From positions 868,001 through 932,000 of the forward strand of contig NZ_OY781365.1 of NCBI RefSeq assembly GCF_963676815.1: a stretch of 64,000 nucleotides of DNA, in the 5' to 3' direction. Shown piece by piece: positions 18,408-29,400 of this stretch; position 1 is the stretch's first letter; every line of letters starts with the position of its first letter. The stretch is from an uncultured Draconibacterium sp. GTDB lineage: Bacteria; Bacteroidota; Bacteroidia; Bacteroidales; Prolixibacteraceae. The notes under the pieces were generated by a model. It was given only the letters and a program-made list of their open reading frames with translations. It was not told where the DNA came from and made no database searches. Both the position numbers and the translations under genes were made by a program.

Positions 18408-18440
18408 AAAAAAAAGCTCCTCTGTTATTACAGAAGAGCC
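18408..18440 (-). terminator. Attenuator: intrinsic terminator in the sulfur-operon leader
   Basis: On the minus strand GCTCTTCTG (18439-18431), loop TAATAA and CAGAGGAGC (18424-18416) form a 9-bp stem with one G-U pair, followed by eight Ts (18415-18408). It lies between the Cys-rich leader ORF and the first structural gene, in the sense direction for the operon. The 5' arm is also complementary to the end of the leader ORF (18486-18478), giving a mutually exclusive antiterminator. Confidence 0.8.
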
Positions 18441-18472
18441 TTTTTAAATCGAGTAATATTTTCAATTCATGG

Positions 18473-18562
18473 TTAATTCTTCTGCACAACAATACCGGTA
18501 CAACACATACACATCATACATGTCATATCCATCATTGTTATTTCAGAAAAACTTTTCACCAT
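18473..18562 (-). CDS. Cys/Met-rich 29-residue leader peptide of the sulfite-reduction operon
   Basis: A 29-codon ORF from ATG 18562 to TAA at 18475-18473, ending 107 bp before the first structural gene. It contains four Cys and six internal Met, concentrated in the run CMMCMCC (residues 15-21), then TGIVVQKN. An in-frame stop (TAA) lies five codons upstream, so the start is well bounded. The last codons contain TGCAGAAGA (18486-18478), which can pair over 9 bp with TCTTCTGTA (18437-18429) in the 5' arm of the terminator that follows. This is the architecture of ribosome-mediated transcription attenuation: stalling at Cys (or Met) codons would free the antiterminator. It is inferred from sequence alone; a metal-binding micropeptide is the alternative. 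Confidence 0.75.
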   Translation of the reverse strand: MVKSFSEITMMDMTCMMCMCCTGIVVQKN

Positions 18563-18601
18563 TGTTTTGCAATCTTAAAACGTGACTTTTGTCACACACC
18601 G

Positions 18602-18609
18602 CAAATGTA
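18602..18609 (-). promoter_or_regulatory. -7 promoter box of the sulfur operon (TACATTTG)
   Basis: An exact TAnnTTTG on the minus strand, 39 bp upstream of the leader-peptide ATG. A TTTG lies 15 bp further upstream, closer than the usual 19-21 bp, so the -33 box is imperfect. A short hairpin GTGAC-AAAA-GTCAC lies between this box and the leader ORF (about 18583-18596). Confidence 0.5.
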
Positions 18610-18893
18610 AAGGAAAATTTCAGACAAAAAAGAATTCTAATTATTTATTTTTATTTATTCTAAATTAATTAACAAACCAAAAGGCCTCTGCCAGTCCCTA
18701 AATCAGCACATATGTTTTTTAATTGATATAATTGTTATGCTATTCTGATAATTTCGCAAACCCCCTTATTTATAATGATTTCAGACAATAACAATTATTA
18801 ACAAAAACCCCTTAAAAAGCTGGCCGAATGCAGATTAACTTCTACCAAAAACAGGGGCCGGATAATATATTTTTTCCACCTGATTTCTACCTC

Positions 18894-18923
18894 TTGATTG
18901 TTAATAAATTATTACTATTTTTG
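18894..18923 (+). promoter_or_regulatory. Promoter of the EF-G paralogue (TTG-N19-TATTTTTG)
   Basis: TTG at 18894-18896, a 19-bp spacer and TATTTTTG at 18916-18923 match the Bacteroidota -33/-7 consensus with standard spacing. The ATG at 18986 is 63 bp downstream. The remaining AT-rich sequence back to 18610 shows no gene. Confidence 0.6.
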
Positions 18924-18985
18924 ATGACCTCGCTTCAAAATGATGAAGAAAACGAGTATAAATAAATCAATAAAACTTATATACT

Positions 18986-21142
18986 ATGAAAGTTTACAAA
19001 ACCGATGAAGTTCGGAACATTGCTTTAGTTGGTAATGCCGGCAGTGGGAAAACCACCCTTGCAGAAGCTATGCTGTTCGAGGGTGGAGTTATTAATCGCA
19101 AGGGTGACGTAGGTTCAAAGAATACGGTATCAGACTACAACCCCATTGAACAGGATTATGGCAATTCTGTTTTTTCAACCCTGATGCACACCGAATACAA
19201 CGGAAAGAAAATAAATATAATGGACACCCCGGGTATGGACGACCTTTGCGGAGGTGTTGTTTCATCGTTAAGTGTTACTGCACTTGGCTTACTTACTGTA
19301 AATGCTTCAAACGGTGTTGAGGCCGGAACCGAAGCAGCAGCGCGTCATGCCGATAAAGCGAATACTCCGCTTATTTTAGTGCTCAACCAACTCGATCACG
19401 AAAATTCAAATTTCGATAGCACACTTGAACAGTGCAAAACTGCTTTTGGCAACAAAACTACCATTGTACAATATCCTGTTGATGCAGGTCCAAACTTTTC
19501 AGCCATTATTGATGTGTTGAAAATGAAAATGTACACTTTCAAAGACGAAAGTGGGAAACCGGAGATTTCTGACATTCCTGAATCGGAAATGGAGAAAGCA
19601 GAAGAACTGCACAACGAACTGGTAGAAAAAGCTGCCGAGAACGAAGAAGCTTTAATGGAGCTTTATTTCGATAAAGGAACACTTACTGAAGACGAAATGC
19701 GTAAAGGAATCAAGCTCGGAATGCTCGACCTTACTCTTTTCCCCGTGTTCTGTACGTGTGCAAAGAAAAGCATTGGTGTAGGCCGCCTTATGGAATTTAT
19801 TACCAACATTGCACCGGCACCAAAAGAGAAAAAAATGACCGCAATTGTTTCCGGAAAGGAAGTAAAGATGGATGCCTCAGAAGCACCAAGTCTTTTCGTT
19901 TTCAAAACTGCTGTTGAGCCGCACGTTGGCGAGATTACTTATTTTAAAGTTATGTCGGGTGTTGTAAAAGAAGGCTTAGACCTTATCAACTCGAAAACAG
20001 GAAACAAAGAACGTTTATCGCAAGTGTTTGTGCCCGATGGTAAAAGCCGCGAAAAAGTAGACGAACTTCATGCCGGCGACCTGGGTTGCACCGTTAAGCT
20101 AAAAGAAACACGATTTAACCAAACACTGGCAGCAAAAGAACTGGGAACTGAGTTTGCACCAATCGTATTTCCAACGCCACGCCATACCGTAGCAGCAAAA
20201 GCTGTTGCCGATGCCGACGACGAAAAAGTAGGCGAAGTATTAAGTAAAATCAAATACGAAGATCCAACTTACGTAATAGAGTACTCGAAAGAATTAAAAC
20301 AACAATTGATACACGGACAGGGCGAATACCACCTTAACGTACTTAAATGGTATTTCGACCATGTACACAAAGTTGACGTGGAATACCTGAAGCCAAAAAT
20401 TCCGTACCGCGAAACCATTACTAAACCTGCACAGGCCGATTACCGCCACAAAAAACAATCGGGTGGTGCCGGACAATTCGGAGAGGTGCACATGATTATT
20501 GAGCCTTACGAAGAAGGTGCTGCGCCAAAAACCATGTTTAAATTTGGCGATAAAGAGCAGAAAATTTCGGTTCGTGCCGTTGAAGAGCACAAATTGGACT
20601 GGGGCGGAAAACTGATTTTTGTTAACAGTATTGTTGGTGGATCGATTGATGCCCGTTTTTTACCGGCTATTCTGAAAGGAATTATGGAAAAAATTGAAGA
20701 AGGTCCGCTTACCGGTTCGTATGCCCGCGATATTATTGTTTATGTATACGACGGAAAAATGCACCCGGTTGACTCGAACGAAATTTCGTTTAAGCTGGCC
20801 GGACGTAATGCCTTTAGCATGGCCTTTAAAAATGCCGGACCAAAAATTCTTGAGCCAATTCTGAATCTTGAGGTTTGGGTACCTTCAGATCGTATGGGCG
20901 ATGCCATGAGCGACCTGCAGGGACGCCGTGCCATGATTATGGGTATGGGTTCGGAAAAAGGCCTTGAAAAAATTACAGCTAAAGTGCCGCAAAAAGAAAT
21001 GTACAAATACACTACTGCACTGAGTTCGATTACAGGTGGTAGAGGTGTATTTAGTATGAGTTTCGACGGATACGAAAAAGTGCCTGCCGATGTACAGGAC
21101 GAACTGCTGAAAGCATACGAAGCTGAGCAGGAAGAGGAATAG
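18986..21142 (+). CDS. EF-G paralogue (EF-G2-like) with non-canonical GTPase motifs
   Basis: A 718-residue protein with EF-G domain order: G domain (about 1-290), domain II (about 300-390), domains III-V with YRETITKPAQADYRHKKQSGG near 475-495, and a C terminus ending acidic (AEQEEE). The P loop GNAGSGKTT (16-24) is intact. Switch II, however, reads DTPGMDD (80-86), with Met84 where EF-G has its catalytic His (DTPGHVD). G4 is NQLD (134-137) instead of NKxD, and switch I reads DYGNS where EF-G has RGIT. A Bacteroides EF-G2 has been described as supporting translation without GTPase activity; this protein fits that type. It stands alone with its own promoter and terminator. Confidence 0.9.
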   Translation: MKVYKTDEVRNIALVGNAGSGKTTLAEAMLFEGGVINRKGDVGSKNTVSDYNPIEQDYGNSVFSTLMHTEYNGKKINIMDTPGMDDLCGGVVSSLSVTALGLLTVNASNGVEAGTEAAARHADKANTPLILVLNQLDHENSNFDSTLEQCKTAFGNKTTIVQYPVDAGPNFSAIIDVLKMKMYTFKDESGKPEISDIPESEMEKAEELHNELVEKAAENEEALMELYFDKGTLTEDEMRKGIKLGMLDLTLFPVFCTCAKKSIGVGRLMEFITNIAPAPKEKKMTAIVSGKEVKMDASEAPSLFVFKTAVEPHVGEITYFKVMSGVVKEGLDLINSKTGNKERLSQVFVPDGKSREKVDELHAGDLGCTVKLKETRFNQTLAAKELGTEFAPIVFPTPRHTVAAKAVADADDEKVGEVLSKIKYEDPTYVIEYSKELKQQLIHGQGEYHLNVLKWYFDHVHKVDVEYLKPKIPYRETITKPAQADYRHKKQSGGAGQFGEVHMIIEPYEEGAAPKTMFKFGDKEQKISVRAVEEHKLDWGGKLIFVNSIVGGSIDARFLPAILKGIMEKIEEGPLTGSYARDIIVYVYDGKMHPVDSNEISFKLAGRNAFSMAFKNAGPKILEPILNLEVWVPSDRMGDAMSDLQGRRAMIMGMGSEKGLEKITAKVPQKEMYKYTTALSSITGGRGVFSMSFDGYEKVPADVQDELLKAYEAEQEEE

Positions 21143-21172
21143 ACCATTTTCTAATCCATTTTACTATAACTG

Positions 21173-21212
21173 ATAAATCCCGGTTCGTTTTTTCGAATCG
21201 GGATTTTGTTTT
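21173..21212 (+). terminator. Intrinsic terminator, copy 1 of an identical 40-nt hairpin
   Basis: AATCCCGGTTCG, a T-rich loop and TCGAATCGGGATT form a strong stem followed by TTGTTTT. The same 40 nucleotides occur at 31885-31924 after an unrelated gene; the match stops exactly outside the element on both sides. Confidence 0.8.
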
Positions 21213-21294
21213 AATAATTTATTAAAAACATAATAAGCTTATCGTTTATCTGAAAAATCGGCTAATTTTAATGCATTGAAATAAAACCAGTTTC

Positions 21295-23178
21295 ATGCCA
21301 CGAATCATTTCCTTTACATGCCTATTGATATGTATTATCGTGTTTGCACCATACAAACTCGCAGCCAGCCAAACACTCGATTTAGAACAACATAAAAATA
21401 ACTTCGAGGCAAATATTGAACATTTGCAATTGCATCCCGACCAATTGTCCATCCGAATTTGGCTGCGTCCCTACATTCTAATAAATCAAACTGAATTAAA
21501 TAAATATTACACATTTCTAATTAGCGACTTAAAAAAACAAGAAAATAAGTTAAACACAGAACAAAGCATTGCCTGGAATTATGAAATCGGCCATGTTCAA
21601 ACCAGACTTGATTCTACTGAATTAGCCCTACATTCGTACAACAAGTGTCTCAGCCTGGTTGATAGCTTGTTATACCCTAAGGTTTACACAGCTTTAAAAA
21701 TTGAGCAGGCTTTTGTTTACCGACAATGTTATGAGAGTAACAAAAGTGTTAATTTGCTTGAAGAAGCACTTGAATTAGCTCAATTAAACAACGATACTAC
21801 TGAACAAATACATATTAAATACTGGCTTGCCGAAGCCTACCAGAAGGTTGGGAAATACGAACAGGCACTAACTCTTGCCCAGGAGTTATACAAATATTCC
21901 GAACAGAATAACGACTTAATGAATGCTCCGTACAACCTAATTCAACTTGCCCAAATTACATCGTTTATCGAGACTGACACCAGCTATTTTGATTACTATC
22001 ACATGGCCTTAGCAATAAGCAAAAGCTTAAACCACCAAGAACTGCAGGGCAATGTACTTATGCAATTAGCAAGTGCATATTTAAGTGAAAATTATTACGA
22101 AAAAGCAGAAATCTATTTCAATAAAGCATCTGCCTTTTATGATGATTTAACCACTACTGAAAAACTACACTTTCTGAACGAAATTACCGCTTTACACATT
22201 AAAACGAACGATTTAAAAACGGCAAAAACCAAAGCTTTACAAAGTTTAAAGCTAGCGCAGCATATGCAAGGTGATTTGTGGTGTCTTGGTGCTTGCAGCA
22301 ATCTTGCAAGCATATATCAACTGGAAGAAAAATACGATTCTGCTTTTTACTTTTACGCACAAACCGTTAAACAATATAAAAGAACAAACAACCTGCCGGA
22401 GCTAAGTAAAACCTTTAAAAACATATCCGATCTGTATCTAGAAACCAAGCAGTATCGCCAATCGGTTGATTATCTCGATTCGTCCCTCATAACACAACAA
22501 CAGGCCATTAACAATATAAACGCGAGTACATTGGCCCGACTGCGCACCGAAACGGACTATTATATAAATAAATCGAAAATTAGTGAACTACAAAGTAAGA
22601 ATCAGGAATCGGTTGCGCGGGCAAAACGCCTAAGCGATTTAAGTATTGCCATAAGTTTACTGTTAGCTGTGAGTCTGATTTTTTACCGGATAAACAGGAA
22701 ACGCCTCAAGGAACTTCGTGAATCGCATTTAAATCTTTTGAAAAAGAATATTGAATTGGACAATGCAAACAAAGTGCTGAATAAGGCAAAAACCAAAAGC
22801 CTGAAAAAATCGAAAAACATTAAAAATGAAAAAGCACTGTTCGCGGAATTACATCTATTACTACACAACGACGAAATTTACACCAATCCCGATCTTTCTC
22901 TTCAATCGCTTGCCACTAAGCTTAACAGCAACACCTCCTACCTTTCAAGTATAATTAACAAAAACTACAAGTGCAATTTCAAAACGTTAATCAATAGTTT
23001 ACGAATTGATAAAGCCAAAAAGATGCTCGTATCTGAAAAATATAAAAACCTGAGTATGGAGGGTATCATCGAGGCTGTTGGCTTCAGTTCTCGATCGGGT
23101 TTTTACCAGGCGTTCAAATCAAATACAGGCTTAACCCCAACCCAATACATCGCTAATTATAAAATTATAAATAAGTAG
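21295..23178 (+). CDS. TPR sensor with transmembrane helix and AraC-type DNA-binding domain
   Basis: A 627-residue protein. It begins with a signal peptide/first membrane segment (ISFTCLLICIIVFAPYKLAAS), followed by TPR-like helical repeats (about 60-410; for example YWLAEAYQKVGKYEQALTLA). A transmembrane helix is at about 448-467 (SIAISLLLAVSLIFY), then a Lys-rich coiled coil (about 470-510) and an AraC/XylS helix-turn-helix domain (about 515-625, ending AVGFSSRSGFYQAFKSNTGLTPTQYI). In Bacteroidota such proteins are thought to sense in the periplasm and bind DNA from the membrane. Its target may be the giant secreted-protein gene 263 bp downstream, but that is only position-based inference. 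Confidence 0.88.
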   Translation: MPRIISFTCLLICIIVFAPYKLAASQTLDLEQHKNNFEANIEHLQLHPDQLSIRIWLRPYILINQTELNKYYTFLISDLKKQENKLNTEQSIAWNYEIGHVQTRLDSTELALHSYNKCLSLVDSLLYPKVYTALKIEQAFVYRQCYESNKSVNLLEEALELAQLNNDTTEQIHIKYWLAEAYQKVGKYEQALTLAQELYKYSEQNNDLMNAPYNLIQLAQITSFIETDTSYFDYYHMALAISKSLNHQELQGNVLMQLASAYLSENYYEKAEIYFNKASAFYDDLTTTEKLHFLNEITALHIKTNDLKTAKTKALQSLKLAQHMQGDLWCLGACSNLASIYQLEEKYDSAFYFYAQTVKQYKRTNNLPELSKTFKNISDLYLETKQYRQSVDYLDSSLITQQQAINNINASTLARLRTETDYYINKSKISELQSKNQESVARAKRLSDLSIAISLLLAVSLIFYRINRKRLKELRESHLNLLKKNIELDNANKVLNKAKTKSLKKSKNIKNEKALFAELHLLLHNDEIYTNPDLSLQSLATKLNSNTSYLSSIINKNYKCNFKTLINSLRIDKAKKMLVSEKYKNLSMEGIIEAVGFSSRSGFYQAFKSNTGLTPTQYIANYKIINK

Positions 23179-23235
23179 TTTACCTTCATTTCAACCCTCA
23201 AACATGTCCTGTTTTATAAAAGCAGACATCTTTTT

Positions 23236-23267
23236 TTTGTCGATACCATCATTCCCTGCTAACTTTA
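23236..23267 (+). promoter_or_regulatory. Probable promoter of the giant secreted protein (TTTG-N20-TAACTTTA)
   Basis: TTTG at 23236-23239, a 20-bp spacer and TAACTTTA at 23260-23267 (seven of eight consensus positions). This gives a leader of about 170 nt before the ATG at 23442. The leader shows no ORF or strong hairpin. Confidence 0.45.
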
Positions 23268-23441
23268 TATTAATAAAAACGAAAAGCAAAAAACCATGAC
23301 TAAATCACCCTCGAAATGTTAGCGATTAACCCTATTCGTATGAATACATAATTAATATTTTGAATTTTAAAAACTAGCCTAAAAACCAGAATTTAGCTCA
23401 TTATTGTGATACCTGTCTAAAAAATACTTAAAAAAATCGAT

Positions 23442-26400
23442 ATGAAAACTCAACTTTTACTCCTCTTACTATTCATTAGTTGTATTACTAATGCCCAAAC
23501 TGTAAATGTTACCTTCCGGGTCGACATGCAAAATGAAACCACAGAAACAGTTTTTTTAAGTGGTTCGTTTTGTTCGTGGACTCCCGAGGAGGCAGTGCAA
23601 CTAAGCGCCAGCGAATCGGTTTATTCCGCCTCGCTTCAGTTAACTCCCGGCGACACCGTTCAATACAAATTTATTAACGGCCAACCCCAACTTTGGGAAC
23701 AATACGAACTACTAAACGGACTTGAGTGTGGCTACGGACCAGACGACAACAGGATGGTTGTAGTTCCCGAAACAGACACCGTTTTACCCTTAGTATGTTT
23801 TGCTACTTGCAACACCTGCATAAGCTGGTATGCGCCGCAGGTTAGCATTCGTGCTATCCAGGGAGAAGGAGATGTTACACCGTATCTCGATCAGGATATT
23901 AAAACCGAAGGCGTTATTACTGCAATTAACGAATACGGCGCATACATTCAGGATACTTCCGATTTCCGCTCCGGTTTGTGGGTATTCAGTCCCGGACTGA
24001 ACAATCAGTATTCGCTTGGCCAAAGTGTTCATTTTATCGCAACAGCTACTGAATACAACGGACTTACCCAGTTGTATAATGTTCAGTTTTATCAAAACGC
24101 CGGAACGGCTTACACCGCCACTCCTTTAAATCTGAACATTTCAGATATTGCAGAAGACACCGAAGGAGTGATGGTTAAACTATCGAACGTAGAAGTATTA
24201 AATACCACCAATTATGGCGAGTATGTTGTTCAGAACGAAGGTGGCGACACCCTTGTTATCTCTACCTACTTTTTCACACCCGATCTTGAAATCGGATCTT
24301 TATACAACATTACCGGAGTGGTAGACTACAGGTTTAATACTTTTATGCTGGCGCCTCGCAACAACAACGATTTGCAAAACCTAACCCATCCATCGGTTGA
24401 CGTAACATTCAGCGTTGACATGAAGAACGAAGATGTTTCGAATGACAGTGTGCTTATTCGTGGCGACTGGACCAACTGGCAGGAACCAATTTTACTTTCG
24501 GCAAACGGAACCATTTACTCAACCACCATAACACTGCACATTGGCGAAACCTACCAATACAAATTCCTTAACGGAACCGAAAACTGGGAAACAATCCCCG
24601 ATGCTTCGTGTACAGCTCCGGGAAACGACAACCGCATAATCACGGTAACCGACACAACTTCTTCCCTGCCATTGGTTTGCTATGGCGAGTGCAGCACCTG
24701 CATAAGCTGGTATGCGCCGCAGCTTAGTATTCGTGCCATTCAGGGAGAAGGAGATGTTACACCGTATCTCGATCAGGATGTTAAAACCGAAGGCGTTATT
24801 ACTGCTATTAGCCAGGATGGGGTTTACATTCAGGACACTGCTGATATAAGAAGTGGGATTTGGGTGTACGAACCGGATTTAATTAACCACTACAGCGTGG
24901 GCAATGCGGTACATTTTATTGCAGTAGCCGAAGAATATAACGGCAGAACAAGCCTGAACCAGGTACAATTCCACCAGTTTACCGAAAATCCGTACTGGGT
25001 AAATCCAATTAATATTGATGCCTGGCAAATGAATGAAGATTACGAAGGTGTTTTAGTAAGGCTAAACGACGTAGAAGTGGCCGACATTGATCAGTACGGA
25101 CAATATATTATTGTTGATCCATACCTGGACACCACACTTATCGACTTCTCGTTTTTTGAGCCAACACTTGAAATTGGCCAGCGCTACAATATTGCCGGGG
25201 TGGTTCATTATCGTTTTAATTCATTCAGGCTTTGTCCACGTGGTGATGGAGATGTTGAAAAAGTAACGACAGACGTAACATTCAGCGTTGACATGAAAAA
25301 CGAAGATGTTTCAAACGACAGTGTGCTTATTCGTGGCGACTGGACCAACTGGCAGGAACCGATTTTACTTTCGGCAAACGGAACCATTTACTCAACCACC
25401 ATAACACTGCACATTGGCGAAACCTACCAATACAAATTCCTTAACGGAACCGAAAACTGGGAAACAATCCCCGATGCTTCGTGTACAGCTCCGGGAAACG
25501 ACAACCGCATAATCACGGTAACCGACACAACTTCTTCCCTGCCATTGGTTTGCTATGGCGAGTGCAGCACCTGCATAAGCTGGTATGCGCCGCAGCTTAG
25601 TATTCGTGCCATTCAGGGAGAAGGAGATGTTACACCGTATCTCGATCAGGATGTTAAAACCGAAGGCGTTATTACTGCTATTAGCCAGGATGGGGTTTAC
25701 ATTCAGGACACTGCTGATATAAGAAGTGGGATTTGGGTGTACGAACCGGATTTAATTAACCACTACAGCGTGGGCAATGCGGTACATTTTATTGCAGTAG
25801 CCGAAGAATATAACGGCAGAACAAGCCTGAACCAGGTACAATTCCACCAGTTTACCGAAAATCCGTACTGGGTAAATCCAATTAATATTGATGCCTGGCA
25901 AATGAATGAAGATTACGAAGGTGTTTTAGTAAGGCTAAACGACGTAGAAGTGGCCGACATTGATCAGTACGGACAATATATTATTGTTGATCCATACCTG
26001 GACACCACACTTATCGACTTCTCGTTTTTTGAGCCAACACTTGAAATTGGCCAGCGCTACAATATTGCCGGGGTGGTTCATTATCGTTTTAATTCATTCA
26101 GGCTTTGTCCACGTGGTGATGGAGATGTTGAAAAAGTAACGACAGACGTAACATTCAGCGTTGACATGCAAAACGAAATCGTTTCAAACGACAGCGTGTT
26201 TTTGCGTGGCAGCTGGAACGACTGGAGTCCACAACAATTAAGCAAGTCGGGAACGATTTACTCCGGAACAGTAACACTTCGGAAAGGAGAAGAGCATCAA
26301 TACAAGTTTACGAATGGTGTTGATGGATGGGAAACAATCCCAATTGGCAACTGCATCGTTCTTAATAGCGGCAACCGTTTGCTAAATGTTCCGGATAATG

Positions 26401-29400
26401 ATACGATCCTTCCGGTAACTTGTTTTTCGTATTGTGCCAATTGCAATCAATACAATGCTCCATACATGGCTATTCAGGAAATTCAGGGCAGTGGAGACAT
26501 TACACCATACGAAGGCCAGCTGGTTAAAACAGCAGGGAAAATTATGGCAATAAACGAATATGGTGCCTTTTTGCAGGATAGTACCGGAACACGAAACGGG
26601 ATATTTATTTACGACACCACCCTGACCAACTACTACTCAACGGGTAACTTTGTTGAAGTTATTGCAACAGCTACCGAATACAATGGAATGACAGAACTAA
26701 AAGATATTGTAAACATCGATTGGACTGATGAATACTTTGGTATATACGCCAGCTATATTGATGCTTCAGCTGTTGGCGAAGATTACGAGTCGGTTTTTGT
26801 GGGGCTTTCAAATATGGAAGCGATTGGTGTAGATCAGTACAACCAAAACCTTGTTGTTTCGGAAACAAACGACACGGTTATCATCGACAATTACCTGTAT
26901 CAACCAACACTGGAAGTTGGCAAACATTACAATATTTTTGGGATAGTAAATTACCGTTACGATACCTACCGTGTTTGCCCAAGAGCCGCCGGTGGTATTC
27001 AGGAAATTCTTCCTTCAGCAAATGTTACTTTTCAGGTCGATATGAAAAACCAGCTCCTTACAGGTGATGGTGTATACATCAGCGGTTCATTCTGCAACTG
27101 GAGTCCGGCCGAAGCGGTGGAACTGGCAGCCAGTGAATCAGTATATTCAGCAACTGTTAATCTTACTGTTGGCGATACCATTCAGTACAAATTTATTAAC
27201 GGAGCTCCCGACCAATGGGCACAGTACGAAATTATTAACGGACTGGATTGTGCCTACGGAAACGACGCCAACCGGATGATTATTATTCCGGAAAACGACA
27301 CCATCCTCGATTTGGTTTGTTTTGCACAGTGCGCTCCATGTACCGAACCTCCTTTGCTTGCCATCAACGAGATTCAGGGCATTGGAGATGTTTCGCCTTA
27401 CGTCGGACAACCAGTTACCACAACGGGTAAAATTATGGCAACAAACCAATACGGAGCCTTTATACAGGATGACACAGGTGCGCGAAACGGAATTTTTGTT
27501 TACGATACAACTTTGGTAAAAACCTACACCCAAGGAGACTTTATTACGCTAACAGCTTACACCGATGAATATAACGGATTAACAGAACTGAAAGATGTTC
27601 TGGCAGTTGATTACAGTACTGATCAGCCAATTGTTGGCACGGCATACATCGATGCATCGTGGATTGGCGAGGATTACGAATCGGTTTTTGTGGGACTATC
27701 GAATATGGAAGTGATTGAACAGGATGAATATAACCAGTACATCACTGTTTCTGAAGCGGGCGATACGGTAATTATCGACAACTACCTTTATGAACCAACA
27801 ATGGAAGTAGGTGCATTCTACGACATTTGGGGAGTAGAAACCTACCGTTACAACACCTACCGTATTTCGCCAAGAGCGGCCGGTGGCCTGCAACGACGCC
27901 CCGACAAAGTTACGGTTACTTTCCGTGTGAATATGCAGGAAGAATTGGCCGCCGACTCTGTGCTTGTGCGAGGAAGCTGGGATAACTGGTCGCAATCGGT
28001 ACCACTTACCAACAGCGGAACAATTTACTCGGCACAGCTTAGCATCGAAGAAGGAAGCTACATTGAGTACAAATTTATCAATGGCGAAACCTACGAAGAT
28101 TTTATTGCCGAATGTACCGAGCCACAAAACAACAACCGCTATTTCACCACACCGTCGCAAGACACAACGCTGGGGTTGGTTTGCTTTAACTCCTGTTCAA
28201 ACTGTCCGCCAATTTATGCGGTAAGTACCAATGCTGTTCCGTCGGCAGGTGGCTCAACAAGCGGTGGTGGATCTTACACCGAAGGAGACACTATTACAGT
28301 TTCGGCAAGTGCTACCGAACCCTATGTTTTCACCAACTGGACCGTTAATGGCTCGGTGGTGTCAACCTCCGCAGACTACGAGTTTGTTGTAAGCAGCAAC
28401 ATTTACGTGCAGGCTAACTTTAACATTCCAACTGTTCAGGTAACTTTTAGTGTTGACATGCAACACGAAACGGTTGACCAGCAGGGTGTATTCCTGCGCG
28501 GAAGCTGGGACAACTGGCAGCAGGCTATCACACTAAGCAATGCCGGAAACCTATATTCGGCTACCATTCCGTTAACGGTGGAAGCAACATTCCAGTATAA
28601 ATTTATGAACGGAAGCACTTATGAAGATTTTACCGGCAATTGCACCGTTGGCGAAACCAACAACCGTCAACTCGCCGTTCCTGCCAATAACTACTCGCTT
28701 CCAACGGTTTGTTTTAACCACTGCACGGTTTGTCCGCCAGAGTACGAAATTACCGCAGAAGTAAATCCTGCCAATGCAGGAACCGTAATTGGAGCCGGAT
28801 TTTACATTGAAGGAGAAACAGTTGAATTGAAGGCCGTTGCCAATGCTGATTTCTATTTCGAAAACTGGACAAACGGCGACTCAGTTGTTTCAACCGATAC
28901 TGTATACACATTTATAGCAACAGAAGAAACAGCGCTGATGGCTAATTTCGTTGCCATTCCACCATCGGTAGAAATTACTTTTGCTGTTGACATGAAAAAC
29001 GACACCCTTTCAAACGACGGAATTTTCATTATGGGAAGCTGGAACAACTGGTCAACGCCTACTGAATTATCGGCTAACGGCGCGGTTTATTCAACAACAT
29101 TAGAACTGTTGTGCGACTCGCTTTACGAGTACAAATTTATGAATGGCAACACCTGGGAAAACTTTGTTGCCGACTGCACCACCGGAGACTCAAACAACAG
29201 GTATCTCACTGTTCCGCTGCAGGATTCAACTCTGGCAACCGTTTGTTTCAACAGCTGTTTGGCCTGCACCAACTTCTACGAGGTAGTAACCATTAGCGAC
29301 AGCGAGCAGGGAACCACCAGCGGAGAAGGAACCTACGAAGCCGGAGAAAGCGTAACAATCTCGGCTGTTGCGGCCGATGGTTATTCGTTTGTAAGCTGGA

